From Planctomycetota bacterium (GTDB taxonomy: Bacteria; Planctomycetota; PLA2): DNA of 6,497 nucleotides. Of this stretch, positions 6,232-6,497 are shown in pieces (position 1 is the first letter of the stretch; every line of letters starts with the position of its first letter). The translations under genes were made by a program, and so were the position numbers. The notes beneath the pieces are model-generated. The model searched no databases. It had not been told where the DNA came from and worked only from the letters and a program-made list of their open reading frames with translations. The stretch covers positions 1 to 6,497 of the forward strand of contig JAKLKT010000172.1 in assembly GCA_023150495.1 (NCBI GenBank), written 5' to 3'.

Positions 6232-6497
6232 CACACCACCTCCGGCGCGAGCGAGATGATCTTCATGAACTTGCGCTCCCGCAGCTCGCGCGCCACGGCG
6301 CCGAAGATGCGGGTGCCCTTGGGGTTGCCCTCGTCGTCGAGGATGACGATCGCGTTCGAGTCGAACCGCACGTACGAGCCGTCGTCCCGGCGGAGGTTCG
6401 CCTTCTGCCGGACGACGACGCCCTTGACGACCGCGCCCTGCTTGACCTCGCCGCCGGGGATCGCCTTCTTGACGGAGGCCACGATCACGTCCCCGAC
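6231..6497 (-). CDS. rplN: 50S ribosomal protein L14 (uL14), 5' end cut by window edge
   Basis: Large-subunit protein at the subunit interface that contributes to intersubunit bridges and lies near L19. The last 88 residues are visible; full-length L14 is about 122, so around 34 N-terminal residues lie beyond the right edge. The frame is open from the first base on this strand (VGDVIVASVKKAIPGGEVK). Characteristic segments are GAVVKGVVVRQKANLRRDDG, FDSNAIVILDDEGNPKGTRI and FGAVARELRERKFMKIISLA, the normal L14 C terminus. The GTG at 6488 should not be read as a start, since coding clearly continues upstream. rpsQ would be expected before it. Confidence 0.96.
   Translation of the reverse strand, partial: VGDVIVASVKKAIPGGEVKQGAVVKGVVVRQKANLRRDDGSYVRFDSNAIVILDDEGNPKGTRIFGAVARELRERKFMKIISLAPEVV
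6237..6243 (-). promoter_or_regulatory. Strong ribosome binding site for rplX
   Basis: The minus strand reads GGAGGTG, a near-complete match to the anti-Shine-Dalgarno sequence, embedded in the last codons of rplN (Glu-Val-Val). It lies 5 bases from the ATG at 6231 and decides that start over GTG at 6234. Confidence 0.75.

Overview
The window is a single, GC-rich (by eye roughly two thirds G+C) bacterial chromosomal segment, coding almost wall to wall on the minus strand. Read on that strand, from the right edge to the left, it is the spc ribosomal-protein operon followed by its usual downstream genes: rplN (5' end cut off), rplX, rplE, rpsN (zinc type), rpsH, rplF, rplR, rpsE, rplO, secY, adk, map (3' end cut off). 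This is the standard bacterial order with one exception. rpmD (ribosomal protein uL30), which normally lies between rpsE and rplO, is missing, and those two genes overlap by 4 bases.

Layout. 6497-2660 encodes nine ribosomal proteins: five 50S proteins (L14, L24, L5, L6, L18), then three 30S proteins (S14, S8, S5) interleaved among them, and 50S L15 at the end. 2653-1325 encodes SecY, the membrane channel subunit of the Sec translocon. 1325-663 encodes adenylate kinase with a four-cysteine zinc LID. 666-1 encodes a type I methionine aminopeptidase that lacks only its last part because the window ends. No intergenic gap exceeds 11 bases and several junctions are stop/start overlaps, so the window looks like the interior of one polycistronic transcript. 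I see no promoter, terminator, RNA gene, mobile element or CRISPR array.

Functionally the genes cover ribosome assembly, the channel that accepts nascent membrane and secreted proteins, nucleotide balancing (AMP + ATP to 2 ADP), and removal of the N-terminal methionine from new proteins. This is a common growth-linked cluster.

Organism. The GC content, zinc-type S14, zinc-type Adk and adk-map order show a GC-rich bacterium, not an archaeon. The gene set is not enough to name a phylum. The missing rpmD and the long Ala/Pro/Lys tails on L15 and L24 are the most lineage-specific traits. A GC-rich, poorly cultured phylum is possible, but that is a guess. I found no new biological system here. 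The points worth following up are the rpmD loss, the L15 and L24 tails and a variant loop in S5.
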